Positions 15,543 through 23,304 of a stretch of DNA of 64,000 bases are shown here, piece after piece. Position 1 is the stretch's first letter. Each line of letters opens with the position of its first letter. The translations under genes and the position numbers were made by a program. The stretch is from Dysgonomonas sp. 511 (GTDB lineage: Bacteria > Bacteroidota > Bacteroidia > Bacteroidales > Dysgonomonadaceae), in contig NZ_QVMQ01000016.1 of assembly GCF_010501105.1 (NCBI RefSeq), positions 43,403 through 107,402 on the forward strand. The letters are read 5' to 3'. Under the pieces are notes generated by a model. It worked only from the letters and a program-made list of their open reading frames with translations. It was not told where the DNA came from and searched no databases.

Positions 15543-16301
15543 TTACTTGCTAAAGTGCATGATAGTCTTATTATCTTTTCTGAGAACCAGCTTGTTGCCA
15601 TCCTTGTCGATGTCGATCCTTCCTGTAAATGTCTTGACAAATTCTTGTTCAACATCCATCTTCGGACACATCATTCTGGTAGTGACCAGCGGTTTAAGTT
15701 CCAGCACATTGTTTTCGAGCGAGAAACCGCCATTGTAATTATTACATCCTGTAGATCCGTGGAGACGGTTTTCTACGAAATTAAATTCCAGTGTAGGAGT
15801 TTTCACCGCATCACCTTCGCTTATGCTTTTGCCATTCATCGACACCAGCTTCCATGTGCCCGCCAGATCGGCAGCCGACAAAGGTTTTGCACGTTCAAAC
15901 ATCATTACAGGCTTATTGTCTTGCAAGAAAACCAGTTCGCCGTTCACCAACGACAACTTCGATTTCTTTCCCAACAATTTCAGTAGGGTCGATTCTTCCG
16001 AAGCATCGGCACAAGCCATCATTGTAGAAATGAGGTTGGAGGCTACAAATTCGCCCCCATTGTAGGTAAACTTGCCCGAATATGTATTACAGCCGCCGTT
16101 TCCGGACACTTGGTCTATATCGAAGTTGAACAGCAGGTAAGGAGTCCTGTTGGGAAACGCATCAGCCGCAAGCCGGTTGTTAATGGATTTAAGCATCCAC
16201 TTGTCGGCAAGTTGTTCTTTGGTAACATTTTTTACCGAACTACAGCCATAAAGCATAAACATGGCAATACTAGCCATAAATAGAAATTTGATTGTTTTCA
16301 T
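15543..16301 (-). CDS. Lipoprotein with two META (HslJ-like) domains
   Basis: ATG at 16301 gives a lipoprotein signal peptide with lipobox LYGC near residue 20. Two META domains follow. The first has L-A-D-K-W-M-L-K-S-I and GNGGCNTYSG; the second has L-A-G-T-W-K-L-V-S-M and GSTGCNNYNG. Each keeps the conserved G-C-N-x-Y core and a late cysteine (MMACAD, RMMCPK). The META/HslJ fold is found in outer-membrane heat-shock or antibiotic-resistance lipoproteins. The exact role here is unknown. It is monocistronic with its own terminator. Confidence 0.85.
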   Translation of the reverse strand: MKTIKFLFMASIAMFMLYGCSSVKNVTKEQLADKWMLKSINNRLAADAFPNRTPYLLFNFDIDQVSGNGGCNTYSGKFTYNGGEFVASNLISTMMACADASEESTLLKLLGKKSKLSLVNGELVFLQDNKPVMMFERAKPLSAADLAGTWKLVSMNGKSISEGDAVKTPTLEFNFVENRLHGSTGCNNYNGGFSLENNVLELKPLVTTRMMCPKMDVEQEFVKTFTGRIDIDKDGNKLVLRKDNKTIMHFSK

Positions 16302-16605
16302 AAACCTAATATTTTGATTGTTGATTATATTTTCTAACAATATAACGCTATTAACTAAAAAAATGTTGAAAAAGCATCTCTCTTTTACCATCTTTTATAG
16401 ATATTCCCCCACTACCAGAGGTATTTGTTTGGGTTTGGGTTATTCTGTCCTGCTTTATAAGACTTTTCAGACACAAGATTCTTTCTATAGACAACATGGC
16501 AGAGATATATCCGGAGCTTATTTTTGCCCCTATATTCTGTTCAATAGTAAAAAATAACTTATATTTGAAAACCGAAAAAACAATAACCCAAAATAAGATA
16601 TAATT
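16302..16605. other. Divergent intergenic region
   Basis: About 304 nt between the META gene and the SPFH gene. Apart from a -7 element for the SPFH gene near its right end I see no repeat, RNA or gene. Confidence 0.5.
16560..16567 (+). promoter_or_regulatory. -7 element of SPFH/zinc-ribbon operon
   Basis: TATATTTG, predicting a start about 32 nt before the ATG. Confidence 0.5.
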
Positions 16606-17712
16606 ATGAGCTTATTCAAAAAACTAAGAGGCGAATTTATTGATATAGTCGAATTTCTCGACAATACGCAAGACACCATAGTACACCGTTTCGAAAGGCA
16701 CAACAACGAGATAAAGAACAACGCCAAGCTAATAGTGCGCGAAGGACAAATGGCGGTATTCGTGAACGAAGGGCAAATAGCCGACACCTTCTCGCCCGGC
16801 ACGTACAACCTCAATACCGAAAACCTTCCTATCCTCTCCACCTTGCAGGGATGGAAATACGGTTTCAACAGCCCGTTCAAGGCAGAGGTATATTTTGTAA
16901 GCACCAAAAACTTTATCGACCAGAAATGGGGTACTAAGAATGCCATCATACTCAACGACAACCGTTTCGGCATGGTCGAGATACGCGCATTCGGTATCTA
17001 TACATTCAAGGTGACCGATGCCGCTACGTTTATCAGGGAAATAGTAGGTACCAACCAGACTTTCACCACCGACCATATAAAAGAACAGCTTAAGAGCATC
17101 ATCGTTACCCGCTTTACCGATGCTACAGGCGAATCACAGATCCCGGTAGAGCTTTATGCCGCCAATCTCAACGAGCTGTCGGAAGCCATCTTCGGCTATA
17201 TGAAAGACGACTTCAACGCCTATGGCATGGACGTTACCAAATTCCTTATCGAAAATATATCCATGCCCGATGAGGTAAAGAAAGAAATATTCGAACTCAG
17301 CCGCTTAGACAAGATAGACCTCGACAAGCTCACCAAACTGAAATCGGCAAAAGCAATGGAAGCCGCTGCCGAAAACCCGTCCGGCACGGCAGGCATGGGC
17401 ATCGGACTTGGTGCAGGTATGGCTATGGCAAACCAGATGACACAGGCTATGGCAAACCAGGCACAAAACAATCAGGGCACGCAGCAGACCCCTCCACCTA
17501 TACCGGGGGGTACTTCGTACTATGTAGCTATCGACGGGCAGCAATCGGGCCCATACAACAAAGCAGGGCTTAGCGACCTGGCAGCCAAACAAATGCTGAC
17601 AAGAGAAACGCTGGTGTGGAAGCAAGGTCTTTCCGACTGGGTTCCTGCCGGGGGACAAGCCGATCTGCAAGACTTGTGGACTATGACACCTCCGCCCCTT
17701 CCGAAACAGTGA
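16606..17712 (+). CDS. SPFH-domain protein with C-terminal GYF_2 domain (YdjI-like)
   Basis: Residues ~15-230 match the SPFH family formerly called virion core proteins, to which Bacillus YdjI belongs: I-V-R-E-G-Q-M-A-V-F-V-N-E-G, P-G-T-Y-N-L-N-T-E-N-L-P, K-W-G-T-K-N. A Gly/Met/Gln-rich linker (about 258-300) leads to a GYF_2 domain (YYVAIDGQQSGPYNKAGLSD, then V-W-K-Q-G-L-S-D-W) that normally binds proline-rich or membrane-protein tails. There is no signal peptide; it is cytosolic or peripheral. It is followed after 9 bp by a zinc-ribbon membrane protein. In B. subtilis equivalent proteins form a membrane-stress complex with a PspA homologue; a like role here is inference. Confidence 0.8.
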   Translation: MSLFKKLRGEFIDIVEFLDNTQDTIVHRFERHNNEIKNNAKLIVREGQMAVFVNEGQIADTFSPGTYNLNTENLPILSTLQGWKYGFNSPFKAEVYFVSTKNFIDQKWGTKNAIILNDNRFGMVEIRAFGIYTFKVTDAATFIREIVGTNQTFTTDHIKEQLKSIIVTRFTDATGESQIPVELYAANLNELSEAIFGYMKDDFNAYGMDVTKFLIENISMPDEVKKEIFELSRLDKIDLDKLTKLKSAKAMEAAAENPSGTAGMGIGLGAGMAMANQMTQAMANQAQNNQGTQQTPPPIPGGTSYYVAIDGQQSGPYNKAGLSDLAAKQMLTRETLVWKQGLSDWVPAGGQADLQDLWTMTPPPLPKQ

Positions 17713-17721
17713 GGCTGATAT

Positions 17722-18828
17722 ATGGAAGAAGAAGAATTGGCAGAAGACATCTCGCTGGGTAGTAACACTTTCCAGTGTTCCGGTTGCGGCGCGGCTTTGA
17801 AATACAAGCCGGGCACTACATCGCTGCATTGCGACTACTGCGGTGCCGACACCGAGATAGACGTACAAGCAGTGGATGAGGTAGTAGAGCTCGACTTCAA
17901 AGAATACGCCCACGATCTGGAAGAATTCAACATAAAAGCTACAAAAGTAGTCAGTTGCCGCAAATGTGGGGCAGAATCTACCTTTGGCGAAAATATGAAG
18001 TCGATGGACTGCCCCTATTGCAGCCAACCGCTTATAGAAGAAGACATACACGAAGAACGCCTCATACAACCATCGTACCTCCTGCCCTTCGGCTTTTCGG
18101 ATGATGAAGTAAACGGGCATCTTTCCTCATGGCTCAGAAAACGCTGGTTTGCTCCCAATAAACTAAAAAAACGTGCGCTCTGCTCCGACAAGGTACAAGG
18201 TGTTTATTTCCCCTGCTGGACATATGACGCAAACACCACTACCAGCTATACCGGCGAGCGCGGAACCAATTATACAGTAACGGTAGGCAGCGGCAAAAAT
18301 AGGCGTACCGTCGTGCGCACCCGGTGGACATATTGCAGCGGCAGGGTAAAATTATTTTTCGACGATGTGATGGTTCCCGCCTCCAATATGATACAGTCTA
18401 CAGTGCTGAAAAAGATAGAAAACTGGGATATGAAAAACCTGGTAGAAGCCGACAACCGTTTCCTCAGCGGGTTTATTACCGAAAAATATGTACTCAACCT
18501 GCAACAAGGGTTCGACAGGGCTAAAGCTATAATGGCACCCGAAATAGACAGGGCTATCAGGCGCGATATCGGCGGCGACCATCAACGCATCAGTTCACAG
18601 AATACGACTTATATCGGGGTGAAATTCAAACTTATACTCCTCCCTGTCTATATGTCGTCGTACACATATAAGAACAAGCTGTACCATTTCTTTGTCAATG
18701 GGCGCACCGGACGCATAACAGGAGACAGGCCGTATAGTGTAATAAAGATTGTGTCGGCCATCGTGTGCGGGCTGGCAGCTATCGCCGCTATATGGATATG
18801 GCTTCAGGAAAACGGGTATCTTAATTAA
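17722..18828 (+). CDS. Double zinc-ribbon membrane protein (YdjG-like)
   Basis: Two TFIIB-type zinc ribbons lie at the N terminus: C-S-G-C...C-D-Y-C (about residues 19-40) and C-R-K-C...C-P-Y-C (about 80-98). A ~200-residue globular region with the aromatic Y-F-P-C-W-T-Y-D element follows, and a single C-terminal membrane helix (IVSAIVCGLAAIAAIWIW) lies at about 343-362. The architecture is like Bacillus YdjG, which recruits YdjI-type SPFH proteins to the membrane. It is encoded directly downstream of the SPFH gene, which supports a two-component complex here. Confidence 0.75.
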   Translation: MEEEELAEDISLGSNTFQCSGCGAALKYKPGTTSLHCDYCGADTEIDVQAVDEVVELDFKEYAHDLEEFNIKATKVVSCRKCGAESTFGENMKSMDCPYCSQPLIEEDIHEERLIQPSYLLPFGFSDDEVNGHLSSWLRKRWFAPNKLKKRALCSDKVQGVYFPCWTYDANTTTSYTGERGTNYTVTVGSGKNRRTVVRTRWTYCSGRVKLFFDDVMVPASNMIQSTVLKKIENWDMKNLVEADNRFLSGFITEKYVLNLQQGFDRAKAIMAPEIDRAIRRDIGGDHQRISSQNTTYIGVKFKLILLPVYMSSYTYKNKLYHFFVNGRTGRITGDRPYSVIKIVSAIVCGLAAIAAIWIWLQENGYLN

Positions 18829-18918
18829 TACCGGCTATGTTGATTAGCAGTAGACAGATGTACCCGTATATCTGGAATATAATAGCTATAATACAAAAGA
18901 ACATAAAAAATAAATGAT

Positions 18919-19557
18919 ATGAAGAAATATATAATCGCTTGTTTGTGTATCTGTACTCTCTGCCTGTCCCTACCTGCGCAAATACAGGTAGATTACCAAC
19001 CGCTTACCTTTGGTATAAAAGCAGGAGTAAACCTTTCCTCTGCCGGAGGAGATATAAAGGGCACAAAGAGCAAGATAGCATACAATGCCGGAATCACAGT
19101 CGATTATGCTATCAATCCGGTGCTCTATATCCTTACGGGGCTTGAATATACCGTAAAAGGCTACAAATACAATATGGTAAAAATTGTAGACGGCGATAAT
19201 AGTACAGACTACCAGAAAACAAACGGATACAAAAAAGCCGAAGCCGTCTTTATACAACTGCCTGTTTATGCAGCCTATAAGCTCGACCTGTCGCGCCATT
19301 CGCGTATCGTAACTTTTGGCGGTCCTTATGCGGCCTATGGCATAAGCGGCAAGACTGATACGGACGATGGCGAGGTTGATACATTCGGCGATAAGGGGCT
19401 CGACCGCCTCGACTTCGGAATCGGCTTTGGCGGCGGCATCGAAGTGCACAAGGTAGTCTTTGCGATAGGCTGCGAACTTGGCCTTGCCAACCTGAACGAG
19501 AAAGAGAATAAGGTGCGTATGGCAAATGCGTATTTTAGTATGGGATATAAGTTTTGA
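18919..19557 (+). CDS. Outer-membrane beta-barrel protein (PorT-like family)
   Basis: A signal peptide (MKKYIIACLCICTLCLSLPA, cleaved near AQ) is followed by alternating amphipathic strands: FGIKAGVNLSSAGG, Y-N-A-G-I-T-V-D-Y, Y-I-L-T-G-L-E-Y, and a final AYFSMGYKF ending in the aromatic residue typical of outer-membrane barrels. This is the common Bacteroidetes 'outer membrane protein beta-barrel' domain. It lies ~90 bp after the zinc-ribbon gene, perhaps in the same unit. The specific function is unknown. Confidence 0.75.
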   Translation: MKKYIIACLCICTLCLSLPAQIQVDYQPLTFGIKAGVNLSSAGGDIKGTKSKIAYNAGITVDYAINPVLYILTGLEYTVKGYKYNMVKIVDGDNSTDYQKTNGYKKAEAVFIQLPVYAAYKLDLSRHSRIVTFGGPYAAYGISGKTDTDDGEVDTFGDKGLDRLDFGIGFGGGIEVHKVVFAIGCELGLANLNEKENKVRMANAYFSMGYKF

Positions 19558-19720
19558 GGGTGGGCATAAGAATTTCCCTCTCCACGTGAAAAGTAATTTA
19601 CAGCTATCGTTCGTCTTTTTCCGGCTTAGTTTCATCGGGAAATAGTATATGTTCGTCGATTTTTTATTGCCACAGAGCCTCTACAGGTGTAATTTAGCAT
19701 CATCGAACAATTAAAACTTT

Positions 19721-20503
19721 ATGATTATGGAAACAACAAACCCAGACAAAAATTACCTTTTCAAAAGAGGCGGCGGCAACGGAACGGCATTCGCTCTACT
19801 CCTTATCCTTATGGGTGGATTATTCTTACTACTAAACCTTAATATTATCCCGGCCATATACAAGCCGATACTTATTTCGTGGCAGATGGTATTGATAGTA
19901 ATTGGGATGTGGACTCTTTTAGTCAAAAAGAATATACTGGGCGGGATTGCAATGCTGGCAATAGGTGTTGCCTTTATTTATCCAAAACTGAGCCAAGCAT
20001 TCCCCCAACTTACACCCTTCAATATTGATATGCATACATATTGGCCTGTGTTGCTGATTTTATTCGGCATACTCCTTGTTTTCCGGGGCAGGTTTAAACC
20101 CCGCCACTCTAAATGGAACAAAGCTGAATATGAAACAAACGGCAATGCAAAGGCGAACGAAGCCGATATAATAGACAAAAACCTGATGTTTGGCAGCTCC
20201 GAGCAAATCGTACTGTCCGAAAACTTCTGTGGTGGCGAATGCAATGTCATGTTTGGCGAGATAATTGTCGACCTGCGCAGGGCTAAGATGGCAGAAGGCA
20301 TTCACCAGTTGGAAATAAATGCAATGTTTGCCAGTGGGGTTATTTATGTGCCAGCCGACTGGAAGATAGAGGTGCGGAGCAGCGCGATATTAGGTTCTGT
20401 CGACGACAAACGCTATCAGTCTGCTGTAGTGAGCGACGATGCAAGTTCCCAATTGATAGTAAAAGCCAGTTGTATGTTTGGTAGTTGCGAAATCAGGAAC
20501 TAA
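19721..20503 (+). CDS. LiaF-like membrane protein
   Basis: The N-terminal half has four hydrophobic helices (A-L-L-L-I-L-M-G-G-L-F-L-L-L-N near 25-40, then segments near 50-65, 72-88 and 104-120) as in LiaI/LiaF-type proteins. The C-terminal ~110 residues form a beta-rich domain with repeated MFG/MFA elements (NLMFGSSEQIVL, NVMFGEIIVDL, INAMFASGVIYVP, SCMFGSCEI), typical of the cell-wall-active antibiotic response (LiaF) family. LiaF proteins usually inhibit an envelope-stress regulator. Its stop overlaps the start of a membrane-bound LytTR regulator (TAATG), so the pair is translationally coupled. ATG at 19727 is an alternative start. Confidence 0.8.
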   Translation: MIMETTNPDKNYLFKRGGGNGTAFALLLILMGGLFLLLNLNIIPAIYKPILISWQMVLIVIGMWTLLVKKNILGGIAMLAIGVAFIYPKLSQAFPQLTPFNIDMHTYWPVLLILFGILLVFRGRFKPRHSKWNKAEYETNGNAKANEADIIDKNLMFGSSEQIVLSENFCGGECNVMFGEIIVDLRRAKMAEGIHQLEINAMFASGVIYVPADWKIEVRSSAILGSVDDKRYQSAVVSDDASSQLIVKASCMFGSCEIRN

Positions 20504-21309
20504 TGGAAAACAGGCAGATAATATTTTTTCACAACATCACAGCACTAGCGATATCCTTTATTTTGTACCTATGCATCAATCCATTGGAGCTCGTATCGCA
20601 AAAGCTACTGATAGTGGATGCCGTAGTGTCGGGTGTTATCTTGTCTGCTCTTCTTTTTGTCTTGCGTAATATCGTTGCATTCAGTCATTTTTCCATATTG
20701 TCGTTTCGCCAGAAGCTCATAAATTACAGTTCGCTGGCACTCTTATTCGCAGGTATCTGGCTTGGGGTTGGGTATATCGTACTCTACCTGTCGTTTCCGG
20801 CTGAGGACTGGCAACCTTTAACATCTTTGATTCCATTGAAAATACTGCTTGCGTTCCTCATATACACCCTTGCACTGGTTATATACCTTCTGGCAAATGG
20901 CGAAGTACAAAAGGAGGAAATAAGTGATGTCGAAGAAAAGGCTTTGCCTCAAGAGGAAAACACGGATAAAAAAGACGAAACCTTAGAACGCATAGCCATC
21001 AAGAACGGGCAAAAGATTGAAGTGATTCCTATAGATGAGGTGATATGCTTGCAAGCCGAAGGCGACTATGTGATGATCCATAGCCAGAAAGGCAAGTTTC
21101 TGAAAGAGCAGACGATGAAGTCGTTCGAGAACAGCCTTCCTTCCGATAAATTTGTGAGGGTACACAGGTCGAATATTATCAATATCGGCTATATTGCACA
21201 GATAGAGGTATATGATAAGCAAAGCCAACTGGCGAAAATGAAAAACGGACAACAGGTGAGGATGAGCCTCGCAGGGGCTAAACTATTGAAGAAGACGCTG
21301 GGATTGTGA
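20503..21309 (+). CDS. Membrane-anchored LytTR transcriptional regulator
   Basis: ATG at 20503 overlaps the preceding stop by one base. Four hydrophobic helices (about residues 8-26, 33-52, 70-92, 108-128) precede an acidic linker and a LytTR DNA-binding domain (about 165-265): I-P-I-D-E-V-I-C-L-Q-A-E-G-D-Y, the central K-S-F-E-N-S-L, F-V-R-V-H-R-S-N-I-I-N. There is no receiver or kinase domain, so it should bind DNA from the membrane. Coupling to the LiaF-like protein suggests LiaF-like holds it inactive until envelope stress; this is inference. LytTR systems often regulate their own operon. Confidence 0.82.
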   Translation: MENRQIIFFHNITALAISFILYLCINPLELVSQKLLIVDAVVSGVILSALLFVLRNIVAFSHFSILSFRQKLINYSSLALLFAGIWLGVGYIVLYLSFPAEDWQPLTSLIPLKILLAFLIYTLALVIYLLANGEVQKEEISDVEEKALPQEENTDKKDETLERIAIKNGQKIEVIPIDEVICLQAEGDYVMIHSQKGKFLKEQTMKSFENSLPSDKFVRVHRSNIINIGYIAQIEVYDKQSQLAKMKNGQQVRMSLAGAKLLKKTLGL

Positions 21310-21544
21310 TATATATAAGAGTTTGTTTCAATTTTTCCATCCTGCAATCATTCATCCAAAACTTTATTATTCAAAACATAGAATTCAACTGAATATCAAC
21401 CAATAAGAAAGAAAAAAGTATCTTTTAGGAAGTTAACTCCTTAAATAACTACATACCGAATAGGGCTATCCGACTTTTTGGACAGTCGCTTCCTTTTTAA
21501 TGCTTTTTAGGCAATATATTTCCCCTTAGTCTGTTTTATAGATG

Positions 21545-21552
21545 TAACTTTG
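21545..21552 (+). promoter_or_regulatory. -7 element of TPR gene
   Basis: TAACTTTG followed by CA, about 26 nt before the ATG at 21578. The predicted start lies near 21559. Confidence 0.6.
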
Positions 21553-21577
21553 CATTAGTATAATTGATCACCGCACA

Positions 21578-22399
21578 ATGAAGAAAGTATTAGCTACATT
21601 CCTTTTTCTGGTTATAACCCATAGCCTGCAAGCACAAACATACGAAGATATGGTAACCAAGTCGCTCGACCTGTTGGAACAAAACGATTACGCAGGAGCC
21701 GAAATGGCAATGGTAGCCGCGATGAGAAAAGAGCCGGGCAATCCCAACAACATCATGCTGATGGTTAACCTGGGCACCATACAACGCCAACTGGGCAAAT
21801 ACGACGAAGCCCTGATTTCGTACACAGTAGCAGTGGAGCGATATCCCGAAAACTCGTTCGTGAGGCACAACAGGGCGGCGCTGTATTGCGAAATGAACAA
21901 GTTTGGCGAAGCCTTAATGGATTACAACACCATACTTTTATACGACGAAAACGATGTAGAAGCCTTATACCGCAGAGGCCTTATACACTTGAGCATCAAA
22001 GACATTTTCCATGCAGAAGACGACTTCGAAAAGATCATTAAGATCGACGATAAAAACCTTAATGCGCAAATGGGATTGATAGCCATTATGAAGCTACGCA
22101 GCCTATGGAAAGAAGCCGAAGAAGCATACAGCGACCTTATATACAAGAACAAATCGAACGGCAGCCTTTACTACAACAGGGCTGAATGTTACCTGCAACT
22201 AAAGCGTCTGGCACGGGCACAAGATGATATCGCCAAAGCCATAAACCTGGGATACGACAAAGCCGAGGTGTATATCCTGCGCGGGCAACTAAGACTGGAA
22301 CAATATGATAAAGAGCGTGCTAAGGAAGATTTCCTGAAAGCGAAAGAAATGGGTGCTGACGAGAAAACAATGGACGACTTGCTGCTAAGATGCAAATAA
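21578..22399 (+). CDS. Exported TPR protein
   Basis: A signal peptide (MKKVLATFLFLVITHSLQA, cleaved after AQ) is followed by six or so tetratricopeptide repeats filling the 273 residues: YEDMVTKSLDLLEQNDYAGA, L-G-T-I-Q-R-Q-L-G-K-Y-D-E-A-L, A-L-Y-R-R-G-L-I-H-L, Y-Y-N-R-A-E-C-Y-L-Q, I-L-R-G-Q-L-R-L-E-Q. A periplasmic protein-binding scaffold is likely. It is monocistronic and converges on the DUF4835 gene 5 bp away. No partner can be named. Confidence 0.8.
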   Translation: MKKVLATFLFLVITHSLQAQTYEDMVTKSLDLLEQNDYAGAEMAMVAAMRKEPGNPNNIMLMVNLGTIQRQLGKYDEALISYTVAVERYPENSFVRHNRAALYCEMNKFGEALMDYNTILLYDENDVEALYRRGLIHLSIKDIFHAEDDFEKIIKIDDKNLNAQMGLIAIMKLRSLWKEAEEAYSDLIYKNKSNGSLYYNRAECYLQLKRLARAQDDIAKAINLGYDKAEVYILRGQLRLEQYDKERAKEDFLKAKEMGADEKTMDDLLLRCK

Positions 22400-22404
22400 G
22401 GCGA

Positions 22405-23304
22405 TTATTTCAGTTGGTTTATCAGCCCGCTTTTAGTAGGGAACATTTGATTCAGCAGCTTTTTTACCGATTGTTTTTCTTCCGAATTAGCCTCCGAAGC
22501 TATCCGTAGTATTTCGTCTGTTTTTGCTTCGCCTACAACAGTAAGCAGGATAGACGACGAACGGGCATCGTACATCTTCTTCAAATTATTTAAAGATTCT
22601 ATTACCCTGATTCTCCCGCGGGTGGCATTTGCGGCCATTTCGTCCAACCCCATACGATGATAATCGTACCAGAATGTATGGAAATCGGCCATGCGTTCTT
22701 CGGTAAGTGCCACAGCCAGATCGTACCGGTTATTCTCTTTACCCGAAAATGCCTCCCATCCTTTCGTGCCCAGCGATTGTGCCATATTGGCTATCTCCAA
22801 AGCCCGTGCAAAGTAAGGGCTGCCGCCTTTTGGCGAAAAAGAATCGAAGTCGAGCCCGGCAACGATATTGGCGTAAAAAGCCATGACGGCAACGATATTA
22901 TTATCAATAGTCATTGAACTGAACGATAGGCTTTCGCCGGGTAAATAGCTGAATTCTATCTGCGTATCGCGGTAATTGAACAGCGGGCTGGCATAAGTAG
23001 AGTTATAAACCGGACGGCGTGATGAAATTTGAATCTCGGCAGAAAAAGTATTTGCAGACAACACCTCATTGATAATAAGCGTAATGCTGCACTCTATCTT
23101 TTCGGATACGGAAAAGGTTGCATCAGTCCATTTATGTTCGTTGAGCAACTGATTGAGATTCGTCTCCAGTGTAGAGAAAAGCTGAGTATCAGGCGACTGT
23201 ATGCGTTGGGTATTTATTGTCAGTTTGGCATTCAAATCCTGAGCCTGCATCCACTGTACAGAGCCGAAGACAAATAGGAAATATATGATAAAATAATGCT
23301 TCAT
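22405..23304 (-). CDS. porD: DUF4835 protein, type IX secretion PorD-like
   Basis: An exported protein of ~300 residues. It has a signal peptide ending M-Q-A-Q, then the DUF4835 pattern: an N-terminal L-N-A-K-L-T-I-N-T-Q-R-I, S-S-R-R-P-V-Y-N-S-T-Y-A-S-P-L-F-N-Y-R-D, E-F-S-Y-L-P-G-E-S, and Y-A-N-I-V-A-G-L-D-F-D-S-F-S. This family is often annotated PorD and placed with type IX secretion or gliding genes. Its start codon overlaps the porE stop by one base, so the two are translated as a unit. The name rests on family recollection, hence moderate confidence in the symbol. Confidence 0.75.
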   Translation of the reverse strand: MKHYFIIYFLFVFGSVQWMQAQDLNAKLTINTQRIQSPDTQLFSTLETNLNQLLNEHKWTDATFSVSEKIECSITLIINEVLSANTFSAEIQISSRRPVYNSTYASPLFNYRDTQIEFSYLPGESLSFSSMTIDNNIVAVMAFYANIVAGLDFDSFSPKGGSPYFARALEIANMAQSLGTKGWEAFSGKENNRYDLAVALTEERMADFHTFWYDYHRMGLDEMAANATRGRIRVIESLNNLKKMYDARSSSILLTVVGEAKTDEILRIASEANSEEKQSVKKLLNQMFPTKSGLINQLK

